Shown: positions 17,085 to 27,242 of the stretch, one piece after another
Layout of the letters: every line of letters starts with the position of its first letter
Position numbering within the stretch: the stretch's first letter is position 1
Assembly (NCBI RefSeq): GCF_004339545.1
Contig: NZ_SMGD01000015.1
Location: forward strand, 220,379 to 284,378
Direction of reading: 5' to 3'
Origin: Celerinatantimonas diazotrophica
GTDB taxonomy: Bacteria > Pseudomonadota > Gammaproteobacteria > Enterobacterales > Celerinatantimonadaceae
Length of the DNA: 64,000 nucleotides
Notes under the pieces: generated by a model
Seen by the model: only the letters and a program-made list of their open reading frames with translations
Told to the model about the DNA's origin: nothing
The model's database searches: none
Made by a program: the position numbers and the translations under genes

Positions 17085-18137
17085 GTGGCTCGTTCGTTAT
17101 TATTAAGTTGTCGGGGCGGTTTTGAAAATGACTGTGCGGCTGAAATGCAGCAAAGTGCTAGTCAGTTACAGGTGGCGGGGTTTGCCCGGACCAAACCGAA
17201 CCAAGGGTATGTTGTTTTTGAATGTTTTAATGAGAACGATGCAGACTACCTGCATCGCCAGATTGATTTTCGCTCATTAGTTTTTGCTCGTCAGTGGCAG
17301 GTTATCACCTGTTTCTTAGAGCTTGATGAAAGCGATCGAATCAGCCCTATTATTGAGTCGCTAGAGACATTGCCTGATGTCTGTTGTGTTGCCCAAGACT
17401 GGCCCGATACTAACGATGGTAAGCAGATGTCAGGGTTTTGTCGAAAATTTTCCAGACCGCTTGAAAAAAAACTATGCGAACGAATGCAGTGTCAAGCTCG
17501 AGCAGTGTTACAGCTCTTTTGGCTGGATGGCAGACATGTGTATGTGGGGTATCGTCTAGTTGACAATTCTAGCACCTATCCAATGGGCATTTTAAGACTT
17601 CGACAAAGCAGTGAGGCGCCTAGCCGATCCACCCTCAAGCTGGATGAAGCATTTGCGGTATTACTTAATGATGATGAGCGTGAGCAATATGTGCAAAATG
17701 CTCAGCATGCTGTTGATTTGGGGGCTTGTCCTGGGGGTTGGACCTATCAGCTGGTGCGTCGCAATATGTATGTGGCCGCTGTTGATAATGGACCAATGGC
17801 CGAAAATTTGATGCAATCAGGATTGGTGAAGCATTATCGCGAAGATGGTTTTAAGTATGTCCCAGAGCGCAATAATATCAGCTGGTTAGTGTGTGATATG
17901 GTGGAAAAACCATCGCGAGTTACACGGTTAATGTTGAAATGGCTAACCGAAGGCTGGTGTCGTTATGCAATGTTTAACTTAAAACTACCTATGAAAAAAC
18001 GATATGCTGAAATTGCTCAAGATTTGCAATTTTTACGACAAGGGTTAGAGCAAACGGGTCAGCAATTTGAGCTTAGAGCAAAGCATCTGTATCACGATCG
18101 CGAAGAAGTCACTGTATTTGCGTGTCTTCATCGTTAA
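17085..18137 (+). CDS. rlmM: 23S rRNA (cytidine2498-2'-O)-methyltransferase RlmM
   Basis: A 350-residue SAM-dependent enzyme methylating the 2'-OH of C2498 in 23S rRNA (E. coli 366 aa). A THUMP-type N-terminal domain precedes a Rossmann-like methyltransferase domain with AVDLGACPGGWTYQLVRR (near residue 210), the catalytic aspartate region WLVCDMVEKPSR (near 265) and the lysine-bearing FNLKLPMKKRY (near 300). The start is GTG, 4 bases after the ygdD stop. Confidence 0.96.
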   Translation: MARSLLLSCRGGFENDCAAEMQQSASQLQVAGFARTKPNQGYVVFECFNENDADYLHRQIDFRSLVFARQWQVITCFLELDESDRISPIIESLETLPDVCCVAQDWPDTNDGKQMSGFCRKFSRPLEKKLCERMQCQARAVLQLFWLDGRHVYVGYRLVDNSSTYPMGILRLRQSSEAPSRSTLKLDEAFAVLLNDDEREQYVQNAQHAVDLGACPGGWTYQLVRRNMYVAAVDNGPMAENLMQSGLVKHYREDGFKYVPERNNISWLVCDMVEKPSRVTRLMLKWLTEGWCRYAMFNLKLPMKKRYAEIAQDLQFLRQGLEQTGQQFELRAKHLYHDREEVTVFACLHR

Positions 18138-18147
18138 CTTAAGTTGC

Positions 18148-18176
18148 TTTGGCAGCACTTAAAACGCGCTGCCAAA
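18148..18176. terminator. Inverted repeat between convergent rlmM and isocitrate dehydrogenase genes
   Basis: A 9-bp perfect stem TTTGGCAGC / GCTGCCAAA with an 11-base loop sits between two convergent genes, where a shared terminator is expected. Neither strand shows a clear T tract, so termination activity is uncertain. Confidence 0.45.
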
Positions 18177-18182
18177 ATCAGA

Positions 18183-19190
18183 TTACAGGTGGTCAATGAT
18201 TGCCTGAGTGAATTCATTGGTAGAGCCTGTGCCTCCTAAATCTTGAGTCACTCGGTCACCCTGTTTGATCGTTTTTTGCAGAGCACTGAGAATCTGTTCG
18301 GCTTGTGTATGCATCGCTAAATGCCGTAACATCTGGATGCTAGCGAGGACAATTGAGGTTGGATTGGCAATGTTTTTTCCAGCGATATCTGGTGCACTGC
18401 CATGAACTGCTTCAAAAACAGCCACTTTTTCCCCAATATTTGCCCCAGGGGCCATTCCTAGTCCACCTACGAGTCCGGCACAAAGGTCGGAAGTAATATC
18501 ACCAAATAGGTTGGTCGTCACGATCACGTCAAAGCGCTCTGGATACATCACTAAGTTCATGCATGCCGCATCAACAATCATATCTGAGCTTTCAATATCT
18601 GGATATTCTTTAGCAATTTCACGAGCGACTTCTAAGAACAAACCTGATGTGGTTTTTAGAATATTCGCTTTATGTAGTGCGGTTACTTTTTTACGCCCTT
18701 CGCGCCGCGCTAATTCATATGCGTAGCGGATGACCCGTTCTGAACCTTTTCGAGTAATGACGCTTTTGGCTTCTGCAATGGTGCGATTATCATCAATAAT
18801 CTGTCCTTGTCCAGAATACATGCCTTCAGTATTTTCACGAACAGTAATGATATCAATATCACTATAATGCGCTTTCGTTCCTTCAAAGGTTTGCACTGGG
18901 CGAACGTTTGCATAAAGCTCAAAATGTTTACGTAATGTTACATTAATGGAGGTGAATCCCTTACCTACTGGTGTCGTGAGAGGGCCTTTGAGCACAATCT
19001 TATTATTCTCAATGAGATCCATTGTTTGCTGTGGAATCAGTTCACCCGTTTTCTCAAGTGCTGTTAGTCCAGCAAGAGCGTAATCATAAGTGAAGTCACA
19101 TCCAATGTGGTCGAGGATGCGAGTTGCGCTGGCTACAATATCTGGTCCGATGCCATCGCCAGGGATGACGGTAATTCGGGTTTTTGACAT
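18183..19190 (-). CDS. NAD-dependent isocitrate dehydrogenase, short form
   Basis: A 335-residue beta-decarboxylating dehydrogenase. ITVIPGDGIGPDIV opens the protein, VRENTEGMYSG marks the substrate loop, and NLFGDITSDLCAGLVGGLG the metal-binding segment. The cofactor region reads EAVHGSAPDIAGKNIANP. Asp-Ile after the SAP is the NAD-type pair of isopropylmalate and NAD-isocitrate dehydrogenases, whereas E. coli Icd has Lys-Tyr there for NADP. The ENTEGMYSG loop favours isocitrate or homoisocitrate over isopropylmalate. It is a single gene with an AGGAAG ribosome site. Homoisocitrate dehydrogenase activity cannot be excluded. Confidence 0.88.
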   Translation of the reverse strand: MSKTRITVIPGDGIGPDIVASATRILDHIGCDFTYDYALAGLTALEKTGELIPQQTMDLIENNKIVLKGPLTTPVGKGFTSINVTLRKHFELYANVRPVQTFEGTKAHYSDIDIITVRENTEGMYSGQGQIIDDNRTIAEAKSVITRKGSERVIRYAYELARREGRKKVTALHKANILKTTSGLFLEVAREIAKEYPDIESSDMIVDAACMNLVMYPERFDVIVTTNLFGDITSDLCAGLVGGLGMAPGANIGEKVAVFEAVHGSAPDIAGKNIANPTSIVLASIQMLRHLAMHTQAEQILSALQKTIKQGDRVTQDLGGTGSTNEFTQAIIDHL

Positions 19191-19444
19191 AGTTACTTCC
19201 TGAATTGTTATAGTTGGTCAAAGCAGAGTTTAGTGTACTCTGAAGACATTTTTTATTTTAAGGCGCGATCGTTATTTGACGCTAGTGTAAAACGTCATTC
19301 ATTTTGCCTTTAGCATCATCAATGTTATACCGTTTGATGCTCAATAAATTAAATTGTTACTTTATTGTGTCAAATAAAACTAACTGTAAATGAATTGTTT
19401 TTCAACTTGCGCAATAAAAATGAGATCTAATGCACATTGTCAGA

Positions 19445-20233
19445 CTATGATAGGCAATTTGTGTAACGTAATTGTTTGAGATTAAAGCCAAGCGGGAGTG
19501 AAGTGACTAGCTGCATCAGTTGATAGGTTAATTTTGCATCAGAGCGATGGTTCAGGATTTTATCAATGGTTTTATCCTGTCCTTGGGGAAGATTTAGTAA
19601 TGTCTCTAGGTGATGATATTTATTGATTAGCTTGGCGGCTGTTTTGGGGCCAATTCCTGGGACTCCTGAGAGATTGACACCACTATTTCCGGTTAGAGCC
19701 CAGTAATCGACCAAAAATTGGCTGGGCAACTGGTAGCGTTTGAGAACATCATCTGGTGTGATCTTCTGGTGTTTAAAGTAATCATATACTTCTATGTTAT
19801 GTCTGTGCAGCAATTGCCAGTATCCGTGATCAGTTGAGACAATCACAGTCGGTAGGGCGTGAGCAGCGGCTTTACTTGCCAATGTAGCAATTAAATCATC
19901 AGCTTGAATTTCAGGGTTGAGCAGGGAATCGATTCCCTGCTCCAGTAATTTATCCTGGATCACTTCAAGTCCCTGACTCAAATGGGACGGCATAATAGTG
20001 CGATTCGCCTTATAAGCTGGATAAAGTCGATTTCGCCAATCGACTCCAGAGCGCTCAAATACCGCTACAACATGACTAGGATTAAATTGAGCCAATAACT
20101 TATGAATGCTATTGGTTGTTGCCGCTAACGTTGCTTTAAAGCGCTCTTGTTCTGTATGGTATTGCTTGAGTGAAATCGCATCGAGTCGTCTTATTAAATT
20201 GAGTGCATCAATAATCAGTAGCTGTCTATTCAC
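19445..20233 (-). CDS. xni: Flap endonuclease Xni (exonuclease IX)
   Basis: A 262-residue protein of the 5'-3' exonuclease/FEN superfamily, similar to the N-terminal domain of DNA polymerase I (E. coli Xni 251 aa). [12 protein letters not shown] opens the nuclease domain, [12 protein letters not shown] carries acidic metal ligands near residue 105, and [16 protein letters not shown] (near 190) is the helix-3-turn-helix DNA-binding motif. Xni is a structure-specific flap endonuclease that lacks one metal site of its relatives. It overlaps the end of ppnN by 8 bases and is co-transcribed with it, as in E. coli and Vibrio. Confidence 0.95.
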   Translation of the reverse strand: MNRQLLIIDALNLIRRLDAISLKQYHTEQERFKATLAATTNSIHKLLAQFNPSHVVAVFERSGVDWRNRLYPAYKANRTIMPSHLSQGLEVIQDKLLEQGIDSLLNPEIQADDLIATLASKAAAHALPTVIVSTDHGYWQLLHRHNIEVYDYFKHQKITPDDVLKRYQLPSQFLVDYWALTGNSGVNLSGVPGIGPKTAAKLINKYHHLETLLNLPQGQDKTIDKILNHRSDAKLTYQLMQLVTSLPLGFNLKQLRYTNCLS

Positions 20234-21596
20234 GTGTTTCCTTGCTGATAATCTGATAACACGGTTCGTAATGACTGCCTGGTAGTTTCATCCGATGCTG
20301 AGCAATAAAGTCTTTTAGTAATGCATCGAGTTGATGGATAATTTGTGGATCGCCATGAATTAAAAATGGCCCTTTCTCTTCAATTGCCTTAATCCCTTCA
20401 TCTTTGACGTTTCCTGCCACGATAGCTGAAAAAGCACGCCGTAGATTTGCAGCTAACAGTTGAGGAGGTTGATCTGGATATAAATTGAGCTGACTGACAT
20501 TGTCATGGGTTGGGTTAAACGGTTGCTGAAAAATGGGATCAACTTGCAGACTCCAATTAAAAGAATACGCATCGCCCATGGCCCGACGAAATTCTTTAAC
20601 TTTAGGCATAGCTTGTTTGATAATACGTGCAACTGTTGGCGCATCATCGATGATAATTTGATAATACTTGTGAGCGCTTTGACCTAGTGTCGTTTGAATA
20701 AATGCATCGATAGAACGAAAGTATTGTTCACTACTTTTAGGACCAGTCAGAATAATCGGGATGGGTTGGCGAGCGTTGAACGGATTCATCATCACACCAA
20801 GCAGGTAGAGTAGTTCTTCTGCGGTTCCAGCTCCCCCAGGGAAAATAATAATCGCATGGCCTAAGCGGACAAATGCTTCTAAACGTTTTTCGATATCAGG
20901 CAAAATGACCAGTTCGTTCACAATCGAGTTGGGCGGTTCTGCTGCGATAATACTCGGCTCAGTTAAGCCAATATAACGGCGGTTGTTATAGCGTTGTTTG
21001 GCATGGCCTACAGTTGCACCTTTCATTGGGCCTTCCATTGCGCCAGGGCCGCATCCCGTGCAAACATTTAGTTCGCGAAGTCCCAATTCTGAGCCTACTT
21101 GATGGGTATATGAATATTCCTCTTCGTTGATCGAATGTCCACCCCAGCAAACCACTAAATTAGGATCGCTAGCTGGATTAATGGTACGGGCATTACGCAA
21201 GATTGAAAAGATCAGATTGGTGATATGAGCTTGACTAGTCGGATCAAAATAACTTTCTTGCTCAAGTTGACTGGACACATACAGAATATCGCGTAACACG
21301 CTAAATAGATGTTCCTGGATACCTCGAATAATTTCGCCGTCGACAAAAGCATCTTCTGGCGGATTGAGTAGCTCCAGTTTGACACCGCGTTCACGACTGA
21401 GAAGGTTTATGTCAAAATTTTCACATCGATTAAGAATGTCTCGACTTGAGTCGGTGTGTGCTCCCGAATTCAAAACTGCCAGAGAGCAGTTGCGATATAG
21501 CTGATATAGTTCACTGGAAGCAGTTCGAGTGAGCTGGCTGACTTCTAACTGAGACAGCAAATTCATGCTGCCGACAGGATTGACATAAGTAATCAT
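20226..21596 (-). CDS. ppnN: Nucleotide 5'-monophosphate nucleosidase PpnN (YgdH)
   Basis: A 456-residue LOG-family enzyme (E. coli YgdH/PpnN 454 aa) that cleaves the N-glycosidic bond of purine and pyrimidine monophosphates and is stimulated by (p)ppGpp. The N-terminus ([13 protein letters not shown]) matches E. coli closely. The LOG core has [16 protein letters not shown] near residue 180 and the catalytic [15 protein letters not shown] near 255. It is the upstream partner of xni. Confidence 0.96.
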   Translation of the reverse strand: MITYVNPVGSMNLLSQLEVSQLTRTASSELYQLYRNCSLAVLNSGAHTDSSRDILNRCENFDINLLSRERGVKLELLNPPEDAFVDGEIIRGIQEHLFSVLRDILYVSSQLEQESYFDPTSQAHITNLIFSILRNARTINPASDPNLVVCWGGHSINEEEYSYTHQVGSELGLRELNVCTGCGPGAMEGPMKGATVGHAKQRYNNRRYIGLTEPSIIAAEPPNSIVNELVILPDIEKRLEAFVRLGHAIIIFPGGAGTAEELLYLLGVMMNPFNARQPIPIILTGPKSSEQYFRSIDAFIQTTLGQSAHKYYQIIIDDAPTVARIIKQAMPKVKEFRRAMGDAYSFNWSLQVDPIFQQPFNPTHDNVSQLNLYPDQPPQLLAANLRRAFSAIVAGNVKDEGIKAIEEKGPFLIHGDPQIIHQLDALLKDFIAQHRMKLPGSHYEPCYQIISKETRE

Positions 21597-21741
21597 AAGC
21601 GACCCAATGGTTACGGTAACGTTCTAATATGTGATTTTTAATAAATATTAGTTTGTTACCTTTACTCAAATGAAGGCTGTGATAATCAATCTTATTTTGA
21701 GCAATTATTTTTTCAGAGGCTTCAAGTCTAACACCTGTTGG

Positions 21742-21758
21742 TAAAACTGCCAGTTTTA
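21742..21758 (-). terminator. Hairpin overlapping the diguanylate cyclase stop codon
   Basis: TAAAACTGCCAGTTTTA is a 7-bp stem with a three-base loop at the end of the minus-strand cyclase gene, and includes its stop codon. A short T-containing tail follows; it may act as a weak terminator. Confidence 0.4.
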
Positions 21759-23291
21759 TAGGATCACGTTAGTGTGATTAAGCCCTTGATTTTTAGCTTC
21801 ATATAGCGCTTGGTCGGCCCGTTCGAATGCATCTAGCAGACGATCATTATCACGAAACAATGTGGCACCGATGGTTGCGGTAATAGAGATTTGTTGTTGC
21901 TTAAAGCGAAACGGTAAGCTCGAGATATGTTCACGAAGATGATCCAGAGGCAAATGCAGGTCATCGGCGTTAATTTTGGGCATCAATAATACGAATTCTT
22001 CACCACCAAAGCGAGCGAGAAAATCAGTATCACGCAGAGAACTTTGCAGTGCTCTGGCAATTACTTTTAATGCCTTGTCGCCAGCGAGGTGTCCAAACTG
22101 GGTGTTGACTGCTTTGAAGTGATCTAAATCGATGATAGCTAACCCTAAATCATAGCCATAACGGCGCCAACGCTTAAACTCTAACTCCATGCGTTCATCG
22201 AGTGCACTACGGTTATAAATCTGTGTTAGCTTGTCTATAAATAGTTGCTGTTTTTGACTGGTGATTTTCTTTTGCTGTTCGCTCGATTGCTGACGGAGCT
22301 GATCGAGCTGATTGTTCAGGTTTTGCAACTGTATTGTTAAATCTTGAAACTGGGTTTCCAACTGCTCATTTTGTTTAAAAATGCTTCCCATCTGGATAAT
22401 GCGTTGTTGCATTAGCTCTTTGGCATATTCGAGATCATCAACTTCTTTTAATTCGACGCCCATATTCAAGACTTGTCGTTTAAGTGTTTTATTTTGGACG
22501 CCATAGCTTTGTTGGAGTTGTTTGCTTAAGTCAACATGTTGCCCAAAGTTTTTATCCATGTATTCCAGATCTTGATTCAGCGATAAGAGATATTCCTGAG
22601 TTTGCTTTCGTTCCTCACGAAAGCCGTTGATCATGAGCTGAATGACCCGTTGGCAAATACTAGGAATAAGTTCAGGTGCAACGCCATCAAGCAATTGATT
22701 ACGAATATGATTAAGCTCGTCATTCGTTGGCTTTTCAAAATCCAGCTCACTGATAATACACTGCAATTCATCACAAATTCGCTGATGTTGTTTATCATCT
22801 AATAAGCTGTGTTTGGGGATTGCTTTTGACTCAGGCTGCTCTACAACTTGTCCGATACCGCCAGGTTTATTGGTCAGAGCTTGATGATAAAACTCCAGAA
22901 TAGCTCCTAATCGGGCTATATTTTCCTGATAGCTATAGGGCGCTGACTGACTGATAAACTCTTTAAGCTGCTGGCGAATTTTCGGCGGTAATCCATTAAT
23001 ATTCTGCAGTTTATCTGTGGCTGTATTCGCGAGTGCTTGAAATTTTAAAATCGCATTTTGGCTATTCTGCCGATAAGACGATTCAAGCCGTTTAGTAATA
23101 TTTTCAATCGCCTCATGGATATGTGAGGGCGGCGCATTGTGATCGATTTTTTGGCGCAATTCAGCTAGACGATTATCCAGAGCCAAATCGAAACCCTTAC
23201 AGACGATACTTAGCCGATAAAGAAGCGAATAAGATGCTTGTAGGGCGTCATTCGTGTTGACTATAGTTGTTAATTCAGAATCACTACTCAT
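21756..23291 (-). CDS. Soluble diguanylate cyclase with helical N-terminus
   Basis: A 511-residue protein without membrane segments. Residues 1-330 are largely helical, with a coiled coil at about 250-345 (many Q/L heptads), and the GGDEF domain follows (about 350-511). The active site is RFGGEEF, a functional GGEEF variant, and RDTD five residues upstream is an intact inhibitory I-site, so it should make c-di-GMP from two GTP with product feedback. The N-terminal domain resembles nothing I can name and may be the sensory or oligomerising part. It lies 202 bases downstream of the TPR/degenerate-GGDEF gene on the same strand. Confidence 0.92.
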   Translation of the reverse strand: MSSDSELTTIVNTNDALQASYSLLYRLSIVCKGFDLALDNRLAELRQKIDHNAPPSHIHEAIENITKRLESSYRQNSQNAILKFQALANTATDKLQNINGLPPKIRQQLKEFISQSAPYSYQENIARLGAILEFYHQALTNKPGGIGQVVEQPESKAIPKHSLLDDKQHQRICDELQCIISELDFEKPTNDELNHIRNQLLDGVAPELIPSICQRVIQLMINGFREERKQTQEYLLSLNQDLEYMDKNFGQHVDLSKQLQQSYGVQNKTLKRQVLNMGVELKEVDDLEYAKELMQQRIIQMGSIFKQNEQLETQFQDLTIQLQNLNNQLDQLRQQSSEQQKKITSQKQQLFIDKLTQIYNRSALDERMELEFKRWRRYGYDLGLAIIDLDHFKAVNTQFGHLAGDKALKVIARALQSSLRDTDFLARFGGEEFVLLMPKINADDLHLPLDHLREHISSLPFRFKQQQISITATIGATLFRDNDRLLDAFERADQALYEAKNQGLNHTNVIL

Positions 23292-23493
23292 ACCATATAT
23301 AACTTTATAGTTGCTTTGGCTTTTAGCTGGTTTCGGTTGGTATGCTCTTTTTCACTTAAGAAGTTGAGCGCATTTAATCACTTATATCACGCAAACAGCA
23401 TACCATGCGATAGTTGTCGAATAAAAAATTCAAATTTATTGTTTAACTCACTGATATTAGGTACCTATGTTGTTAAAAACTGTTCAGTATTGT

Positions 23494-25725
23494 TTACACT
23501 GAGCGCTCAAATGAAGCGATCACATCTTTTTTATTGGCATTGGTGCTAAGTTTTACCAGACCTTTGTGCACGGCTTCTTGAATGTCATCATGAATATGCT
23601 GTGATTGAAAAAAAGCAGCTGGAGAGCAATGTAAAGCTTGGAGCAATACCCAATGATGTTTAAGTGTTTTATAGGTTTGGTTAATTGCTGCTTCAAGTGC
23701 TAAATGCGCAATTTCAACAATGCCTAAATCATCAATCGCATCCGGGGCTTTTACCAAAAAAGGAGTAGTACAGCAACCTAAAGCAACTTGCTGATGCAGC
23801 GTTCGAATCTGAATGAATTGACTGATCACATCGAGCAATTGCATGCATAATTGCTCAGCTGAGCATTCTTTTAAAGGGGCAATAAACAGATAATTAGGGC
23901 CGCCTAAGTGGCAGGCCAAAAAACGTTTGCCTAAGTGATGGTAGATATGGTGAGCAAATGATGTCTCAAGTTGTTTACGTTGTTCAAATCCACCTAACTG
24001 GTTTTGAGACATCTCATCACATAAACGGATGAGCATAATTGCATGTGCACTGCTAGGGTTAAATCCTTGCTGCATTGGATAATGGTTCAATTGACGCAAT
24101 AATGTCAGAGGCGACTCAGCTGTTTCCAGCGAAGGCCAGCCCGTCCGCGGGTGATAATACAATTGATCGGTGAGCTCGCGTCTGTGCATCATCGATCTAC
24201 GCAGCCGTAGCCGAGTCATCATACAGATGCTCAGTAACATGAGACAGATCATGATGAGAATGACAATCAAAATTCGCCTGTCACCACTTTGTACTTTGAG
24301 CATCTGGTTTGTTTCATGAAGCTTATTAAGTTGTTGTTGTTGCTCAATCACTTGGTAATGATTATTCAACTGGTTGGATTTTGGGGGCGCAGGAAGAGCT
24401 TTTTTTTGTTCACTAAGTTGATGGAACAACTGATAATGTTTTAACGCGAGAGCATAAGCGCCACTTTGTTGGTAAGCTTTCGCTAAAAGTTGTTGTACTT
24501 GCGCTGCGATGTTTTTGAACGAGCTACTCTCAGAGAGCTTTTCTGCTTTAGTTAATTGTAAGATAGCTATCGCGGTTTCATTATTATCAAGGTGTAAATG
24601 CGCGAGTGATAACAGAGTTTTGCTCAGCCAATTAATACTGAGGGGATTTCGAAAAGCATAACGCGCCAGTGATAAATGCGCTAACGCTCGGGAAGAGTCG
24701 TCCATAGCGATGTAGGTTTGTCCTAGCCAGTAATTAATTTTGCCGCTGAGTAGATTGTTATGCACTTGTTCAGCTAATGTCTGGGCATTGAGGTAGTTCA
24801 CTAATGCCATATTATAATTGTGCATTTTTCGGTAGATGTGGGCGAGTTGAGCGATACTATTTGCTTGCAAAATAGTGTTCTGTAACTGTTGTGCGGCGCG
24901 GATTGCAGTTTGTTGATAGTCAATTGCTTTGGGCCACTGTTTTTGTCGTTGATAAATTAAGCTAATCGCATGATGAAGATGGTTTCTGAGATAAAAAGCC
25001 GCATCACTTTTTGAAGAGGCATAACGAATGGCTTCGGTGTAATGACCCAAAGCTAGTTCCGATTGATTGAGTTTCTGATAATAGATCCCTTGCCAGATTT
25101 GTGCCCAACCCAATAACATTGGATGGTGACTCTGCTGTGCGATCTGGAGTGCCTTGTCTAATTCTGGTTTAGCTTGCTCTAATTGATTTGTGGCCAATGC
25201 CACTTGGGCACTCGTCAGTGCGAGTTCAAAACGTAATGTAATAGGAAGAGCATGATTGTCGTTGGATCGCTTCAGTGCTAAATCGAGTGCTTCTGGCGCT
25301 TTTTTTACGAGCTCTGGTTGTTTGAGTAAAAGCTGGGTGAGAATCAGATAAGAGCGCGTTTGTAGAGACGGTGAGGTAAGGCGTTTGCTTAATTCTAAAG
25401 CCGTCGTAATATGCATCTGGGCACGAGAGTATCGTTGTGCCATATTGGCACACAGGGCTGCAATTTGCTGCAGGTATATCTGATGGGTGAGCTGCTGGGC
25501 ATCCAACTTTGCTTGAGTCAAATGAGTTTGGCGAAGCTGCTGCTCAAGATGCATCAGACATCGGTCTGGATCACGCAGCATCAGTTGCTGATCGCTTTGC
25601 ATGTTATCAGGCAAAGTAATAATGCCAATGCCATAGGCCAAACAAGGCGAAGCTATCAGACACTGACACAGCAGTATAAAAAACCAACTCAGGTGGCGTT
25701 GTCGCATCAGATAACTTATCTTCAT
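23494..25725 (-). CDS. TPR membrane protein with a degenerate GGDEF-like domain
   Basis: A 743-residue protein. A signal sequence (to about residue 30, ending SPCLA) precedes a long array of TPR-like repeats (about 40-470), a helical linker, one membrane helix (about 495-520) and a cytoplasmic C-terminal domain. In that domain, CHLGGPNYLFIAPL near residue 635 occupies the place of RFGGDEFxxLLP: the two glycines remain but the catalytic acidic pair is lost, so it should not synthesise c-di-GMP. The likely topology is periplasmic TPR sensor with cytoplasmic effector. The ATG is only 2 bases after the queF stop, without a good ribosome site, suggesting translational coupling. Function is unknown. 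Confidence 0.8.
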   Translation of the reverse strand: MKISYLMRQRHLSWFFILLCQCLIASPCLAYGIGIITLPDNMQSDQQLMLRDPDRCLMHLEQQLRQTHLTQAKLDAQQLTHQIYLQQIAALCANMAQRYSRAQMHITTALELSKRLTSPSLQTRSYLILTQLLLKQPELVKKAPEALDLALKRSNDNHALPITLRFELALTSAQVALATNQLEQAKPELDKALQIAQQSHHPMLLGWAQIWQGIYYQKLNQSELALGHYTEAIRYASSKSDAAFYLRNHLHHAISLIYQRQKQWPKAIDYQQTAIRAAQQLQNTILQANSIAQLAHIYRKMHNYNMALVNYLNAQTLAEQVHNNLLSGKINYWLGQTYIAMDDSSRALAHLSLARYAFRNPLSINWLSKTLLSLAHLHLDNNETAIAILQLTKAEKLSESSSFKNIAAQVQQLLAKAYQQSGAYALALKHYQLFHQLSEQKKALPAPPKSNQLNNHYQVIEQQQQLNKLHETNQMLKVQSGDRRILIVILIMICLMLLSICMMTRLRLRRSMMHRRELTDQLYYHPRTGWPSLETAESPLTLLRQLNHYPMQQGFNPSSAHAIMLIRLCDEMSQNQLGGFEQRKQLETSFAHHIYHHLGKRFLACHLGGPNYLFIAPLKECSAEQLCMQLLDVISQFIQIRTLHQQVALGCCTTPFLVKAPDAIDDLGIVEIAHLALEAAINQTYKTLKHHWVLLQALHCSPAAFFQSQHIHDDIQEAVHKGLVKLSTNANKKDVIASFERSV

Positions 25726-25727
25726 TG

Positions 25728-26576
25728 TTATTGTCGAATCAGCCGGTGGTGATCCGCTTGGGCTTCAAAATTACTACGAAACGGATTAATATCTAAGCCT
25801 CCGCGGCGTGTATAGCGAGCTTCGACGGTCAATTTATCAGGCTTACAATAACGCTGAATATCCATAAAAATTCGCTCGACACATTGTTCGTGAAACTCAT
25901 TATGACGGCGAAAAGAAATAATATAACGCAACAATGCTTCCCGATTAATTTTTGCACCCTGATAGCGAATGCAAATACTTCCCCAATCCGGCTGACTGGT
26001 GACCAGACAGTTTGATTTTAATAAGTTGCTATAAAGTGTTTCGCTGATCTGCTGGGTTGGTTCAGTTGCGCCAGCAAGTAATGAGTCATCAAACTGATAG
26101 TCGGTTACCTCAATATCTAATGTATCGAGATTTTCCCCAGCGATCCCTGCTATTTTAACAGGCGTATCGATTGGATAGAGTGACACCGAGACAGGGCCTT
26201 GTACACACTGTTTAAGGTCATTTTCAATGGTCTGTTGTACTTGTTCAATATCAGTAAATGATGTTTGATTAAAACTATTTAGATAAAGCTTGAAAGATTT
26301 AGATTCGACTAAGTTGACTGAGAGCGCGTTGATAAACGCTTCACCTATTGCAACTTGCGGTTTTCCTTTTGGATTAAGCCAAGAAAGTTCATACATGTTC
26401 CATCGATCATAACCATGAAAAGGTAGCGGAGCGCTTAAGTTTAGCTGATTACGATTAAGTGATCGAGGTACCGCCTGCAATAGTTCCGGTTGATAGTGTT
26501 CGATATAGCGGCTTTTATGTCCTAAAGCTAACTGAGCTAATAGCGGAGCATTTTGATAGTCTGCTGATTCAGTCAT
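25728..26576 (-). CDS. queF: NADPH-dependent 7-cyano-7-deazaguanine reductase
   Basis: A 282-residue bimodular (YqcD-type) QueF that reduces preQ0 to preQ1 in queuosine synthesis. The NADPH-binding/QueF motif [15 protein letters not shown] lies near residue 93, the catalytic cysteine is in [13 protein letters not shown] near 190, and HEFHEQC near 230 is part of the substrate pocket. Length equals E. coli QueF. It is divergent from syd, as in E. coli. Confidence 0.97.
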   Translation of the reverse strand: MTESADYQNAPLLAQLALGHKSRYIEHYQPELLQAVPRSLNRNQLNLSAPLPFHGYDRWNMYELSWLNPKGKPQVAIGEAFINALSVNLVESKSFKLYLNSFNQTSFTDIEQVQQTIENDLKQCVQGPVSVSLYPIDTPVKIAGIAGENLDTLDIEVTDYQFDDSLLAGATEPTQQISETLYSNLLKSNCLVTSQPDWGSICIRYQGAKINREALLRYIISFRRHNEFHEQCVERIFMDIQRYCKPDKLTVEARYTRRGGLDINPFRSNFEAQADHHRLIRQ

Positions 26577-26637
26577 AGTAATTACGATTAGTCTAAGTTA
26601 ATCTTAAGTGTAACTGAATCAAGCATGAAACTCATCT

Positions 26638-27195
26638 ATGATACTGATGAATGAGCAACAAAATACGGTTGATGCACTCGATCAATTGATCTCTCAAGCC
26701 GAACAATATTGGCAGCAGGTTGGTTACCCACAGGTTGAATACGATGCTCAATGGCCATCCCCCTGTCAGTGCAGTGATGTGGTGCATAACCGAGTCTATT
26801 GGCATCCAGTTTTGCGGGAAAAACCGCTTGATTTAAGTGCCACTGAAGACGCATTAGATTTAAGTTTCCATCCAAGTGTAAAGGTCTTTTATAGCCGCTA
26901 TTACAGTGAAACAATGATCGTCCGTTTCAATCAGCAAAAGTTTGCATTGGTGCAAGTTTGGAATGATGACGATGGTGTGCGTTTACAAGAGAACTTGATT
27001 GCACATATTTTAATGAAACGTCGCTTAAAGCACCCTGAAACATTATTTATTGCCTCCGCTGAAGACGAGATGCAAATTGTGAGTGTCGTGAATCAAACGG
27101 GGGAAGTGATATTAGAAACGCTTGGGAAAAAACAGGATAAGTTGCTTGCGTCTTCGCTTGGTGAATTTTTATCACAATTGAAAGTTACCAGTTAG
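26638..27195 (+). CDS. syd: SecY-interacting protein Syd
   Basis: A 185-residue cytoplasmic protein that in E. coli (181 aa) binds SecY and may proofread translocon assembly. Conserved family segments seen are WPSPCQ near residue 40, VYWHPV, VQVWNDDDGVRLQENLIAH near 102 and the C-terminal SSLGEFLSQLKV. ATG at 26638 or 26647 (MNEQQNT) could be the start; neither has a clear ribosome site. Confidence 0.94.
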   Translation: MILMNEQQNTVDALDQLISQAEQYWQQVGYPQVEYDAQWPSPCQCSDVVHNRVYWHPVLREKPLDLSATEDALDLSFHPSVKVFYSRYYSETMIVRFNQQKFALVQVWNDDDGVRLQENLIAHILMKRRLKHPETLFIASAEDEMQIVSVVNQTGEVILETLGKKQDKLLASSLGEFLSQLKVTS

Positions 27196-27242
27196 CGATC
27201 TATATGATTAGAAAAATCAATCACTATCGCTAATATAAAGTT

